Source: Aedes albopictus
Taxonomy: Eukaryota > Arthropoda > Insecta > Diptera > Culicidae
DNA length: 64,000 nucleotides
Assembly: GCF_035046485.1 (NCBI RefSeq)
Contig: NC_085138.1
Span: 63,604,580-63,668,579 of the forward strand
Direction: 5' to 3'
How positions within the stretch are numbered: position 1 is the first letter of the stretch; every line of letters begins with the position of its first letter. The notes under the pieces are model-generated. The model was not told the origin of the DNA. It saw only the letters and a program-made list of their open reading frames with translations, and made no database searches. Shown here in pieces: positions 1 to 11,625 of the stretch. A program made the translations under genes and the position numbers.

Positions 1-557
1 TGTAGAAGACACCAATACTCTATCTTTATTTTTGAGAAAAGTGAATTCCTATCTCACTTTTAGGTGGATTAATCATCTAGGTGAAAATTTTCAAATAAAG
101 AATTAAGTATATAGAACAAACTCTTCTAAGACATCATACATCTAAATTCAATATTTGAAGCCGTAAAAAAGGATTATGAATGCGAACCTTAGTAAACAGT
201 ATGTAGCAGGTTCCTCCGGAGATTATGTCCGGAAACCTGAACGTCCGGAACTGGTTCCGTAGCGGTGGCATGCCCATAGCACAGAGTGATCATTTTATGG
301 CCAAATACATTTTACAATACAAATTTCAGAATGATAATATGTGTGATATTCAATAAAATTGCCGAAAAATACCCCCGTGGCAAGGCATTTCTCAATACCC
401 AGAAAGGGGGGAGGGGTCAGGGGGGATGCCACACCCAGATATTGGAAGACCAACTAACCGCATTCAATTTAAAATTAGTTTCAATTTTTTTGATTGTATG
501 GTCTTTGAGTAGTAGCCGATTGAAAAAAAGTGGTTCGTCTAGGGCTTTTGAGGGTTA
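1..557. repeat. Interspersed repeat, copy A (cut by window start)
   Basis: Nearly identical to 21239-21795, with only about half a dozen single-base differences that I can count. The match stops at the shared GGGTTAAC-type end, and the copy is truncated by the start of the window. It contains a G-rich stretch around 400-430 and no convincing coding frame: its 90-codon frame is present in both copies, but its composition gives no support for a protein. The block CTCACTTTTAGGTGGATTAA (58-77) reappears reverse-complemented near 62316, so a wider family is present. Confidence 0.8.
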
Positions 558-689
558 AACAGAGTTCCGGATAAAAACTTGTACTCTGAATCGAAGTATT
601 ATTCTTCTGTAGTTCACGCGCTCCGGTCCCTTTCTTGTATAGAGGGCAATTGAGATCATCCAACCGACTAGCAAGCAATTCTTCCTCTT

Positions 690-911
690 TTTTTAAAAGG
701 CACGGACACTGTCTTCAGCTAGAGGCTGTTTAGACTCAACGAAACTTAACACAAGACAACAGGGACACATGGAGCATGCATCAGTGGATACGGAGAAGAA
801 ACTGTTCTCACAAAAAGTTTCATCACCTGGAGCGGGAATCGAACCCTAACCCCACAGCATGGTGCAATTTGCAACTTGGTGACCCTAACCGTACGGCTAC
901 GAGGCTCCATA
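690..911 (-). mobile_element. tRNA-derived SINE, minus strand
   Basis: On the minus strand the head has an A box (TAGCCGTACGGTTAGG, about 884-899) and a canonical B box (GGTTCGATTCCC, about 834-846), followed by a tRNA-unrelated body ending near 690. The spacing and conserved RNA polymerase III boxes fit a tRNA-derived SINE. The cloverleaf stems do not close well enough for a functional tRNA gene. Confidence 0.65.
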
Positions 912-2150
912 TGCCTTCAATATAATACGGTGTAAGAGTTGACACACCTGCTCACTACCATACTTGAGAAGCTATAGACTGTTTCAGAAATTATAAATAC
1001 ACTTTGTTTATTCAATTAAATGAACTGTTCTAATGATTTCTACCAACTTGTTCCAGAATATAGCATGTTGTGCTCCATATTTTTATATTTCCTTTCAATT
1101 GTCTTGATATTTCAAAGAATATCAAAGATTTCAGTCGAGTTCTCTAACAAATAACTTAATTTTTCAAATTTGCATTTGCACAAAGGTGTTTTTTAATGAT
1201 TTCAACATTATTTATCACTAAATACCAAAAATTATCTAAATTTTTATCACATTCGCTTTCTCAACAAGTTGTCTAAGTAAAGCCTTGATCAAAATTTGGG
1301 AAAAATCGATAAAGGCATTCCCATAACATATTTTCGGAGATCAAGTTTCTTATTTTTTAAGGTTTTCTACGGAACGTAAGAAATACCACACAGTTTCTTA
1401 GCTTTCCTGAACGCATTTAATCCAAACAAACTTATTTTTTCAGCTCATTCGATCCTTCAGATGGCAAAGCTTGTCATACCATAAAAACGAATGCAGTAAG
1501 CAGTAATTAAGACATTCGTTTGCTTAACGTTTGTTGCTACTGGTGTTGTTGAGAGATTTATAAGCTAATCATAATCAGCTTGAAAAAATCTTACCATATT
1601 GCCGAGGATAATCCCACCGATTGTTTGTGGTAAAAGGAAAATGCTCAGGGCTCCTATAAGAATCAATATGGTGAGATCTTTCTGATATATTTCTATGTAT
1701 ACCCATATCAGTAGCATCCAAGTATTAGAGATAAATGTTTATTTGGGGAGCGTTGAATACCATAACTTTTGATCTCGTTTCAGAGAGCGGGTAAAGGCGC
1801 TTAAGCCTAGGCATGAGAGCCAGGGCATACGGGGTAAATACCGTTGTCCCATCCCAGGATCACAAAGGACATGGAGTGACATTAACATTCTTGACATAAT
1901 CACTTCCAACGATGCGGTACATTATTATCACTCTTCAAGGAACGGTTGGTACGAGATGTCCCCGTTTTCTGATTTCAATAACAATAACAACGCTGCACAG
2001 TAGGCCTGGCCGCTTTAATGCTTGTTATGCATCTCTGATGCACTGCAACTATTAATAATGACAAGAAAAATGATAGGAGTAGTCGATCCCATCATTTTCC
2101 AGGATTATTTCAATGAATGACTGTGTATGTGTAGACTAGACTATCTAGAC
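912..2150. other. AT-rich intergenic sequence, nothing recognised
   Basis: No open frame of note, no recognised element ends and no tandem repeat. The part from about 1790 to 2100 has a more balanced composition and may be an unrecognised repeat remnant. Confidence 0.4.
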
Positions 2151-2162
2151 TAGACTTCCTTC

Positions 2163-2520
2163 GAGTGCAGGAGAACGGTATGTGGCGGAGAAGGATAAAC
2201 CACGACCTCGCTGCACTCAACGGTGAACCCAACATCCTGAAAGTGGCTAAAGCTGGACGGATACGGTGGGCAGGGCATGTTGCAAGAATGCCGGACAACA
2301 ACCCTGCAAAGTTGGTGTTTGCTACCCATCCGGTTGGTACAAGAAGGCGTGGAGCGCAAAGAGCACGATGGGCGGACCAGGTGGAGCGTGATCTGGCGAG
2401 CGTTGGGCGTGACCGACGTTGCATTGGAGCGCTGCAGCTGCAAATCGAGTATTATGGCGGCGAATTGTTGATTCAGTGTTATCATGAATTCGATGTTGAA
2501 CTATATAAATGAATGAATGA
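2163..2520 (+). pseudogene. RTE-clade (JAM1-like) LINE, 3' terminal fragment
   Basis: The frame 2165-2512 encodes the C-terminal tail of RTE-type endonuclease/reverse transcriptases, with blocks NGMWRRRINHDLAAL, GRIRWAGHVARMPDNN and RRGAQRARWADQVERDL. The same tail occurs at 55975-56297. It is followed by a short ATGA tandem tail (about 2509-2522), typical of RTE 3' ends. All upstream parts are absent, as expected for a 5'-truncated LINE insertion. Confidence 0.8.
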
Positions 2521-5170
2521 ATGTATTGTATCTCAGCTCTGAGATATCTCTACGTTACCGGTGCAACTTCGCTGATGCACTGTTCAATCAGTAAGGTTGC
2601 GATGCCAGTAAATAGTCAGTCAATGTTAGAATTTTGGAAAATATTCATTGAAAAACTACTTATTCGGCCTTTCTTGCACGCTATTTTCAGTTAACCTGCC
2701 TCATAATTCCCAGAACTGAAAATGTCACACCTGCAAGACCCCAATGTTAAGCGCTACCTTATTACTCGATTAGTTAGTTATCCAAATAGTTCAACTAGGT
2801 ACTTCTGAGAAGTAGCTGCCGCGACGTGCCTTGGTTGACGATTACCGCAACAACGCACCAGCCCATATTTCTCTCCCTTTGTCCTTCCCCTTTCCCCAGC
2901 AAGTGAACTTGAATGAATTTTTGAAACCGGTTGCCCCAAAACAAAAACAGCAAAGAAGAAGTCTGGCTGCACCTCTTGCCACGCTGTGCACCAACAACAC
3001 AAAAACCCATTACGACATTCATTCAACACCACAAAAAATTGCCTCCAAACGACCGATTTACGTACATTCCAAATTTGACACTGGGTCGCCAGAAATAAAC
3101 ACACTATTAACCGAGTAACGTGACGTGTGTAGTTCAAGATGTCGTTCAACTCCATCCATGGGCGCGCGCGCAGCGCACCGAATAGCGTGAGCTCTGGGCA
3201 GGGTGGATCTAACGATCTCTCCGCATCCGGATGGTAATGAAACGGTTTCAAAATTCTTCCAACGTACCAACCCCATCAACGACGAGGACTGCACTGAATA
3301 ATGCTGTTTAGAGCTCAGGAGAAGCCTGTCCCCATCGACTTTCGAAATGTTTATTTTCGACTCTGTTTTGAATCCACCGACCGACTGACTGACTGACTGA
3401 CTTGACGACAGTATTGTTGAAGACGTATCGGCGCGCAATCGTCGATGCGAACAAATGAACAATAACCCTGCCGACTGGAGCTACCTTTTTCGTGTAAGAA
3501 AATATTTGTAGAGTACACATTGCGTGCTGCTGCTTCTACTGCTGCAGCAATGCTGCGTTTTGGTACATGACAAACTGAAGGTCCTCCGGAGCTATCCGAG
3601 CGAGTATCGATGAATGAAATAGATGTTTCAATCAGACACAACAGGCGATCTCTACATGGAACTGCTTGAGGCTGTTTGGCGTTCGGCGATCATCTGCTAA
3701 TGCTGGAAACTGCATGATGATTAGGTTATTGATAATTGACGGGACGAGTGGCTGGCGCCACTGTCAGATTGCTCATGGTTGCAATTTTCGGTTATAATAA
3801 TAATGAACGAGGGTACCGATCTGCTGGTCTGTAGAAAGTCAGACTGAAACAAATACCAGAGTCTTAAAATTAGTTTTTTTTTAAATGATTTTGTATACAT
3901 TTCAGCACTTTTTGCGAGGGTCGTCTACGAATGTTTCCAGGAATTTCTCCAAAGGTTTCTCCTCTGTTGTCACCCGACCGTCTCTTTATAGCTACGCCAA
4001 TGTATACTATAATGCATCAAGCGTTGCAGTCTTTCAAACGAACATATATCTAACCAGATTTCCCATTGAGTCACGATAAGTATTGTGTATATGCCAATGA
4101 GATAGGCGCCATCTCCTAATCTCATTTGTTTTCTGTTTCATGATGAAGCCTAAAGCCAATGGTTGAGGCATGTAACCATCCTACAAACTGTGGTTATCTT
4201 CAGATGATAATGCATTCCCAGAACTTGGATCATAAACTGATGCACGTAACCATTCACGATATCTTGTCAACAGCTGTTACTTCGTACTCCCTAGGCCACC
4301 GAGGAGCCAACAACTGCTTCGTTAGTAGAAACTCGTTGATCTTCCTGTCTTGCGCAAATCCATAGGTACACAAGTGCAATTTTTATCTCACTGACTGGTA
4401 TCTAAATACACTACACGAAGCCAACCTAAGCATCCAGATCAGCTCTGCATATTTGATCAGCTTGTATGCATTTATCTTTCTCCTATGTATACTTTCTGTG
4501 TATCATACTTTTTATTATCACCAGTAATGGTGAATGTGTGTGCGTAACCTGGAATGATAGCGCCACTCAAATATTTTTACAAACACGTATCATTTCGCCA
4601 CCAGATGAGTTTAGCGGAGAACTACAGTCAGTGACGCATTGTGTCATCCACGTGCTATCTTCTGACGCGGATCTTTGCCGTGTCGGGTTGCTCGCTGCAG
4701 TGAATGCGCGGGCACCCCCTTCTGTGACAGAAATCTTGGCGCGCAGATCAAACGACACTGACTGAGGAGAATCACTTTCTTATAAAGTATGAAGTCTCCA
4801 CGCGAATAATAACCGTTGTGCGTTTGTCTTCCGGTCGCCAGCGGTTGGCAGCGATGTCAACGATCCGCATCAAACGGTGCGGTGCTGGTGGTGCCCATGT
4901 CACACAGTTGTCATCGATCTCCGACAAGGTCTCTCCTGCGGATCTCTTCGGGGTTCTCTCTGATGTGTGATGCGGTATTTATCTCTATGGGCTAGCGTGT
5001 GCGCGGTACGCTTGTTTGAATTTTAACTTCGCAACAGAAGTCACCGGCCGCACCATAAACGATCATGCAGCATCATCTTGGCAATCTTGCGAAGATATAG
5101 GAGACCGGCATCACGCCGCCGCCGCTAACGCCGCCCGCACCGCCCCGACAACGATTCTTGCGAATCGCGT
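2521..5170. other. Unrecognised mosaic, unique-looking in parts
   Basis: No gene is supported. There is a short (GACT)n run at about 3383-3402. Several overlapping frames at 2778-3641 exist on both strands, but none resembles a known family. The stretch 4800-5170 has higher GC content and GCC-type triplets and could be host single-copy DNA. Confidence 0.35.
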
Positions 5171-5176
5171 TTCTCC

Positions 5177-6125
5177 ATGAAGGTATTCGTGAGGGGGACA
5201 GGGCTGGTAGGGGTCTGTTGTCTTTTGGATGTTGTCTTTTACCTTCTGTGTTTTATCTTCTATCTCCTATTTACCATACATAATATATTTTCTATATTCT
5301 GTGTTTTATTTTTTATGTTCTACATTATGTCCCATATCTACCGTCTTCTATCTTTTATCCTAATATTTATTTACCTATTTGTTTTTTTTTCATTTATAAC
5401 ATTTTTAAATGCCTTCAAGAGGTTTCAAGAGGGTTTCGACCAGGCTTGACAGAAACTCCCTCGCGAGAAAATGAGGAAGCGATTTTGGCGATTTTCTGAG
5501 GAGTGAAAATAAAACTCAGAAATCATAACGCAAATCCTCAACAGCACCGAGCGCGAGCTTGCCGCGCAGCGAGGAGTTCGTCCAACACTCATAATTTCTT
5601 GTTGTGTTTCTCACGCCCACTCACACTCAAAAAGCTCTCGCGAGTTCCACTCCCATACAAAGAAAGACTCTCGAGGCGAAAATCGCACTCAAAAACCCGA
5701 AATAATCATCGACTCTTTTTTCGTTCCCCTCTTCCTCGCTCAGTTTTTATTGCCTCTCTGTTTGGGGTTCGTTGGCTCCCTCGCGACGAGGCAAAAGCAA
5801 AACACCGCTCTAGAGCATGCGGCAAAACTCTTTTGATTTCGAGGAGGATTATCAAGCCTGGTTTCGACTGGATGTTTGATGTCTTCTATAGTATGTGTTC
5901 TTATATTTTGCCTTCTACTTTTTTCATCCCTCATCTGTAGAGCCTTTTAACCACTGCCTTCTACTTTTACTCTTCTCTCTTCTCTTTTCGATGTTCAATT
6001 CATCTGTTTCTTTTTTCTTCTGTTTTATATACTTTCGATCCCTTACTTTTCTATCTTCTTCCTTTTTCGTTCTATCTTCTACCTATTATAGTGTATCTTG
6101 TATACCCTATCTTCTTAATAATGGT
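5177..6125. repeat. Pyrimidine-rich degenerate repeats (TCTTCTATC-like)
   Basis: T/C-rich tracts built on loose TCTTCTATCTT-type words occur at about 5210-5400, 5880-6110 and again at 6490-6600. They flank the inverted-repeat element at 5434-5872. The hydrophobic reading frames inside (5177-5449, 5895-6143) are composition artefacts. Confidence 0.55.
5434..5872. mobile_element. Candidate MITE with short inverted ends
   Basis: The left end (TTTCGACCAGGCTTGAC, about 5433-5449) and the right end (CAAGCCTGGTTTCGAC, about 5855-5870) are imperfect inverted repeats enclosing about 440 bp of different composition from the flanking pyrimidine-rich DNA. The CTCGCGAG motif occurs more than once inside. 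I could not fix a target-site duplication. No transposase frame is present. Confidence 0.4.
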
Positions 6126-6129
6126 ATTC

Positions 6130-6345
6130 CACGTACCAGATAGCTGATGTAATGTCACATTGAACAACAATCTTTATGAGTACTGTTACGCTCTTTTATA
6201 GTTTGATTTTGACTATTTGTCATTTAATTAGTTATATAAACATCGATTTCATGCATGAAATATCTTATATCACCGCAGTACTAACTCAATTCTTTTTATC
6301 TTTTTTTACAGGTTGGTTTCGCCCGGAATTATTAAAAAGCTATCC
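6130..6345 (+). repeat. Interspersed repeat pair, copy 1 (partner 17839-18110)
   Basis: The first ~62 bases (from CGTACCAGATAGCTGATGT) match 17841 onward at roughly 80%, mostly through transitions. In both copies this block is followed by diverged AT-rich DNA and then by a pyrimidine tract, AG and GGTTGGT, which resembles a splice acceptor. The nature of the parent element is unknown. Confidence 0.55.
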
Positions 6346-6359
6346 AGCACAACAGTAAC

Positions 6360-7600
6360 GATACGTGAAGTATATTTTTTTGTTTTGGTATTATGAACAA
6401 AATGCCATGGCATACCATTCTTAACCAAAACCCGTAAATGAACAATTTCGTAGTTCATAAATTACATACAAACAGGTTAATCATTTAGTTTCCATCTTCT
6501 CTCTATTTGTTCTATCTTCGATCTTCTATCTTTTGTCTTCTGCCATTTTCTACTTTCTATCTTTGATATGTTGTACCGTTTACCCTATGTCTCGCATCTT
6601 TAATCTCCTGATGGAAATCTCTCGTCTAATCTTCTAAGATTCAGTTACTTACGTCTTTACAAATTCTTGACATCAGGCACTTGCTTCCAGTTACAATATT
6701 TTAATTTTTACTTCTGATTCTTAGCAGCAAATTTCAATTGTACATCTAGCTTGCCAACTATATGCCGATCGACTTTTGGGCATGGAAATTACCAAACTTG
6801 CAGCTAGCAGATCTGTAATCCAGTGTATTCCTGGATCGCCAGTCTCTGGGTGAAGGTCTTTCATGCGTAGTCAAAACTCCATTTGATTTTGCGGTCACTC
6901 GTTCCGCATTTCGCTTGGCTATCTGTATTCTATGTTCTTGCTATCTTTCAACCTCTGAGCATCTTTTGGAAGCCGTTCACGCAAATTCTGGGACATGAAA
7001 TCCATCAAGATAAATTCTGATCCTACGAAAAAAAACGCTGTGAAGAGCTGTGTGCAATAAACGACTACTCGCGAAACAACAGGACGGTACATCCTTTTCC
7101 TCCCGAGATATGAAGAGCCTAAAAGGTTATCAGAGTATTCCGGTCAATCACCGAACGACAGTTTTTAAGCTTGGAATGACGTCTTGGAAGAGATTCTACA
7201 ACTTACGCCTACGATCGGTTCTTTTTCTCATCGAATTCCAAAAAATTACTAAGACAAATCTCAGAACCGTTCTTGGAGAAATCCCAGAAGGAACCCCTTT
7301 AGAGAAAGCAAAAAGTAATTCTGCAGAAATATCAAGAGACTACACAGAAAAATCCCATCCGCCGAAGAATCGCGGAAGTACTTCTGAAGGTATTCCAAGG
7401 AATTGCTTAGAAGAACTTCATAAGACTACGTAAATTTACCCCAAAATAAACTCCTTGAAGAACCCCTAAAAAAATACTTCCTAAAAATTCTGAAAGATAA
7501 TCATGCGAAATCCAACGATATGATCCCTGAATTCTTTTTGGGAGGAATCCCAAAAGGGACTACTTGTGTATTCTCTAAACCGTTTTTAAAATTTACCAAG
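6360..7600. other. AT-rich DNA with decayed satellite remnants
   Basis: From about 7230 to 7570 the sequence is a badly decayed antisense version of the GGAATTCCTCC satellite (words such as AGAAATCCCAGAAGGAA). The rest shows nothing I recognise. The 127-codon frame at 7050-7433 runs into this satellite and is not a credible gene. Confidence 0.4.
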
Positions 7601-7823
7601 CTTAATCCCGTAAGATTTGTCGCAAGACAGAGTTCAGAAAACCCGAACTGTTATCTCTGGTTGCGGCCAATATGACCACAAAGTCTCGAATCGTCTTCTG
7701 GCGTTCTTATTTTGCAAAATTATGAAGTTATGTGTCTAAACACAAGGATCAGAAAATTATTATGAACTGGCTCTTCTCAGGGGAAAACCAGATTCCCGAA
7801 GGACATCTTACAATGGCCAATAT

Positions 7824-8683
7824 CAGCATGAGCATGAGCGACCGCACAATTCGTAGTTGCTACTCCGTGATTGACCAGAGCAATCGAAATTGCACAAGGA
7901 ACCAATGAGTAGGGCTTGGGACTAGCTTACTATTCTCAATGTACACAGTTCGAGAGCTCTCAACTTTAGTAAGGTCAATAACGGCGCCGGCCACGTCCTT
8001 ACGGTCATCGAGGATGGGAGGGAATGTTAGTAAGACAAACGTTGTTATAAAGACCGCGAATCGCTGCATCTCCACGTTTGTCTCAGGAAGGAATTTTTTG
8101 TTAGTAGGGTAAGATACATTGTCAGTCCGGGAGTCACCTATGGTTGGTGATATGATTTGACAACGGATCAATATACACAAACCGCCGTTAACAACCGACC
8201 ACTTTTCGACGCAAAAACTAGCCAAAAAGAAAATTCTATCGCGCGTCTCCACTCCACTAGGGAGCAGAAACTTTTAGTCAATTCCACACAGAAATACACT
8301 GAACGCGACTCACTTGTCGGCGCCCGGATTTTTATATCTCGACCGGCGAGCCCGAACTAACACTTTTCACTCTTTTGTGTAAATGCAAAAAATGAAAGAA
8401 AATATTTATTTTAAACTAAAAGTGTATTGGGAACTAGCGCCGACACATGACGTGATGAACTTTTCAATATTTGTAGGTAAATACACAAAAACCAGAGCAA
8501 ATAATTATCATGGGAAGCGAAAAATCCGGAACCGACTCGACCCACGACGCATCCACCGTACACTGAATTCAACCGCGTCGATTTTATTCTTTCTTGTTCA
8601 CACTGCAGCGCGATGGGAAGCGAAAAATTCGGAACCGATTTGAGCCACGACGCGTCCACCGCACACTCAACATCTTATAATAA
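7824..8683. mobile_element. ~860-bp insertion in the tandem array, related to 45341-45930
   Basis: It starts CAGCATGAGCATGAGCGACCG and interrupts a unit of the ~150-bp array. CCAATAT flanks it on both sides (7817-7823 and 8684-8690), as expected of a target-site duplication. The part up to about 8030 is recognisably related to 45341-45550 (shared start, AAGGAACCAATGA/AAAGAACCAACAGATGA blocks, and GCGCCGGCCACGTCC/GCGCCGGCCGCGTCC). Inside, 8510-8573 and 8612-8673 are an imperfect direct duplication. The 130-codon antisense frame (7860-8252) matches no family I know. Confidence 0.5.
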
Positions 8684-9637
8684 CCAATATATCCAAAAGA
8701 CTCAAAATGTCCTAGAATGTACTCGAAGTACCTCTGATAGTGGCCAGTATACCCAAAAAGTCCCCAAATGTCTTCTACAGTTCTTGTTTTGTAAATCCAC
8801 GAAGATTGATGTAACGCAAGGCAGTCTTCAGAAATAATCACATACTGACCACTTCCCTGGAGTAACCAGGTTCCTGGAGTACCTCTAAGAGTAGCCAATA
8901 TGTCCAAAAAGTCCTGAAATGTCTTATAGAGTTCTTGTTTGACAGAATCATGTGATACGTCGCAAGACAGGGATCAGAAAAAAAACACGAAATGGCCACT
9001 TCCCGCGGGCACCACCAGGTTTCGAGAGCACCTCCGATAATAGCCAATATGTTCAAAAAGTCTCGAAGAGTTTTCTAGAGTTCTGCTAGAGTTCTTGTTT
9101 TGCAAAATCATGAAGATTGATATGTTGCAAGACCGAGTTCACGAAAAAAAAATGCAAAAAAATCACAAACTGGCGGCTTCTCTGGGGCACCAGGTTTTAG
9201 GAGTAGGATGGTGGCCCGTATATCCAAAAAGTATCTATCACGAAGATTGATATGTCACAAGACAGGCTTCAGAAATGATCACAAACTGGCTATTTCTCCG
9301 GGGGTGCCAAATTCTCGGAGTATTTCCGTTAATGGCCAATATGTCCAGAAAGTTTCAAAATGCCTTCAAAAGTTTTTGTTTTGCAAAATCATGAAAATTG
9401 AAGTGTTGCAAGATCGGGTTCAGAAAATATCACGAACCGGTGGCGTCCGCGGGAGCACCAGGTTCCCAGGGTGGCCAGTAAATATATCCAAAAAGCTTCC
9501 AAATATCTTCTACGGTTCTTGTTTTGTAAAATCATGAAGATTGATACGTCGCAAGACCGGGTTCAGAAAAAAATATCGAACTGGCCACTTCACCCGGGTG
9601 GGGGTTTTCCCGGAGTACCTCCTATAGTGGTCAATAT

Positions 9638-9690
9638 AGCATAGCATAGAATAACAGACCGTACACATCCTGGGGTGGCTGTCGATAGAG
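9638..9690. mobile_element. 53-bp insertion flanked by a 21-bp duplication
   Basis: The 21 bases at 9617-9637 are repeated exactly at 9691-9711, and the sequence between them is foreign to the tandem array. It starts AGCATAGCATAGAATAACAG. A long direct duplication around a short insert suggests a severely 5'-truncated retroposon. Confidence 0.5.
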
Positions 9691-9829
9691 ACCTCCTATA
9701 GTGGTCAATATGTCCAAAAAGTCTCTAAATACCTTCTGGAGTTCTTATTATGCAAAATCATGAAGATTAATTTTCTACATGTGAGATTTTAGCTATCGTT
9801 ACAATGTGGGCACCATAAGCGATAAGGAG

Positions 9830-10123
9830 CACAAAAAAATATTCATGTAAAATTCAGCGAAAAATCATGCACATAAAGGGAATGCTAGAGTTAGTGCATA
9901 TTTACATGTGATATCATGTAAAATCACGTTACGTTCGTGTAAATTTCCGTTAATAGTCGCGTAGCCGGTTGGTGTCCATGATGGTTTACGCGAATGTTAG
10001 CGGAAATTTACACGATGTTAATGTAATTTTATATTATATCTCATGTTAAAGTGCACTACCTTTAGCATTCTCTTTATATGCATGATTTCTCGCTGAATTT
10101 GAATTAAATATTTTTTTTCTGTG
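9830..10123. mobile_element. MITE, 294 bp, long inverted repeats
   Basis: The ends are CACAAAAAAATATTC and its inverted counterpart ending TTTTTTTTCTGTG. Arms of roughly 150 bp match along ATTCAGCGAAAAATCATGCA, GAATGCTA and GTGTAAATTTCCGTTAA (right-arm forms: CGCTGAATTTGAATT, TAGCATTCTC, AATTTACACGA). No coding frame. The target duplication is not certain; AG occurs at both borders. Confidence 0.75.
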
Positions 10124-10129
10124 AGGTTA

Positions 10130-11020
10130 CCCCACGGCTTCCCGGATTAATTCCAGAACTACGACCGCTTCCGTAAATTTTCCAAAACTAGAAGAAATTT
10201 GTGCTTGATTGGTTCGAAAATTTTGAAATCCGTTGAAATGACTGAGAACTAGCCATTTAAATTTTGAAATTTTCGTTGAAATAGGGGTTGGGAACGTACG
10301 TGTTAACTAGCATCAGCACTGCGTCTTGGTCACATGAAAAGGATAGCAGAGCCAGAGGATAAGCCAGTTCATAATAATTTATTCAGATGACTGGTGTTTT
10401 ACAAATATTCGTTCAGTCAGAGTGAGCTAAGTACAATTCTTAAATAACTGGTAAAATAAACTACTCGACAAACAGGTAAAGGTACATTCTAATAGGATGC
10501 CAATCAGCTTATAAACAAATATATTTCGATATGGATAGGTTTACGAATAATAGGTAATTTCAGCTTGTTTTTCTGAGAGACACATGGTCCACTCTGTCTG
10601 CACGTAAAATGCTGAAATATGCTTCAACATAATGATCTGTAAAATAAGATGATTAGCAGAATAAAATGGATTTCCACGTGTTCATTAAATTTTGTTTTAC
10701 AATCATTAGAAAATGCATTGGAAAGTCGTCCGATTCGGAAACATGTTTCGTTTTGATGATAAGTATTTTGATTATTGGATTTTAGCCAAAACATACTTTT
10801 TCAATTCTCATGATATCAAGCATTTTGTCCTCTCTGACTGCACACTATAATCGATTTTCGCAGATTAATCAAAATGAAATTTTACTATAACTCTTTTTAA
10901 TTGTAAAATTAAACAAATTGGGTAGAAGTGCCATGTAGATAATGTAATTCTCAATTAAATTCTTTAAAAATATCAGTTTCATTAATTTTGTCACTTAATC
11001 CCCTCTGACTTAACGCCGAC
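10130..11020. other. AT-rich intergenic sequence, nothing recognised
   Basis: No open frame longer than about 60 codons, no recognised terminal repeats and no tandem structure. Confidence 0.4.
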
Positions 11021-11024
11021 CATA

Positions 11025-11623
11025 CAGGGTGCGGCAAGAAAAAATGCGAAAAGTTCAAGGCACTAGTATTCGCTAAATATGGGATATATATGACTATTTT
11101 TTCATGATGGTGTATAAGTCAATGTCTATATTCTAGCACTGAAAAATAAAAATGAACATATTTGATGTTTAACATGTGATAATGTAAGCCTAATAAGCGG
11201 GTACCAATAAACTGCGCGCCCAATGGTCATTCAACAAAATGACTATAACAGTAACAAAATTAGCCTAAATTTGATGAACAACCAGACCACACTGATCCAG
11301 AGCCATGTAGTTTCACATACTAGATGAAATAAGTACATATATTTGATGATATTGTAGAGAAAATTAAAAAAAATTGTTTTATCAGATACGAAATTTAGCG
11401 ACCTGTATACTTTTCTGCGGTTTGAAAATTCTGATTGTCTTCAGCTTCAGGCGCCGCCCTGCAAAGGTTAGCGAACAAAATGAGAAAATTTTTAATTAAC
11501 TTTTCAGAAAACTAGCCTATTATAGATCATGGAACGTTGAAACATAGATTGGTTAATGTCAAATGGACGAAAACGAGGTTTGAAGTTGAAAAACACTTTC
11601 GCATTTTTTCCTGCCGCATACTG
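11025..11623. mobile_element. Non-autonomous Tc1/mariner-type element
   Basis: Both ends are imperfect inverted repeats of about 30 bp: left CAGGGTGCGGCAAGAAAAAA, and right, when reversed, CAGTATGCGGCAGGAAAAAA. A TA dinucleotide borders each end (11023-11024 and 11624-11625), as in the Tc1/mariner superfamily. The ~600-bp interior has no transposase frame, so this is a deletion derivative or a MITE. Confidence 0.7.
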
Positions 11624-11625
11624 TA

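Larger units (their letters stand above)
7610..9780. repeat. ~150-bp tandem repeat array, interrupted
   Basis: Units carry the ordered words GTTCTTGTTTTGCAAAATCATGAAG, GCAAGACNGGTTCAGAA, ACTGGCCACTTC and CCAATATGTCCAAAAAGTC-like blocks. The last block recurs near 7675, 8755, 8905, 9050, 9225, 9345, 9490 and 9712, giving a period of about 120-170 bases, mostly near 150. Units are strongly diverged from one another. The array is split by the insertion at 7824-8683 and by a 53-bp insertion at 9638-9690. The period is too long and the units too diverged for a CRISPR array. Confidence 0.75.

Noticed and set aside
2778..3641. Overlapping frames of 157, 134 and 96 codons on the minus strand
   Set aside because: Several frames overlap without domain signs, and one includes Ser-Val-Gln repeats from a (GACT)n run. 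No support for a gene.
7610..9780. Tandem array as CRISPR
   Set aside because: The ~150-bp units are diverged along their whole length, with no alternation of identical repeat and unique spacer. The genome is eukaryotic.
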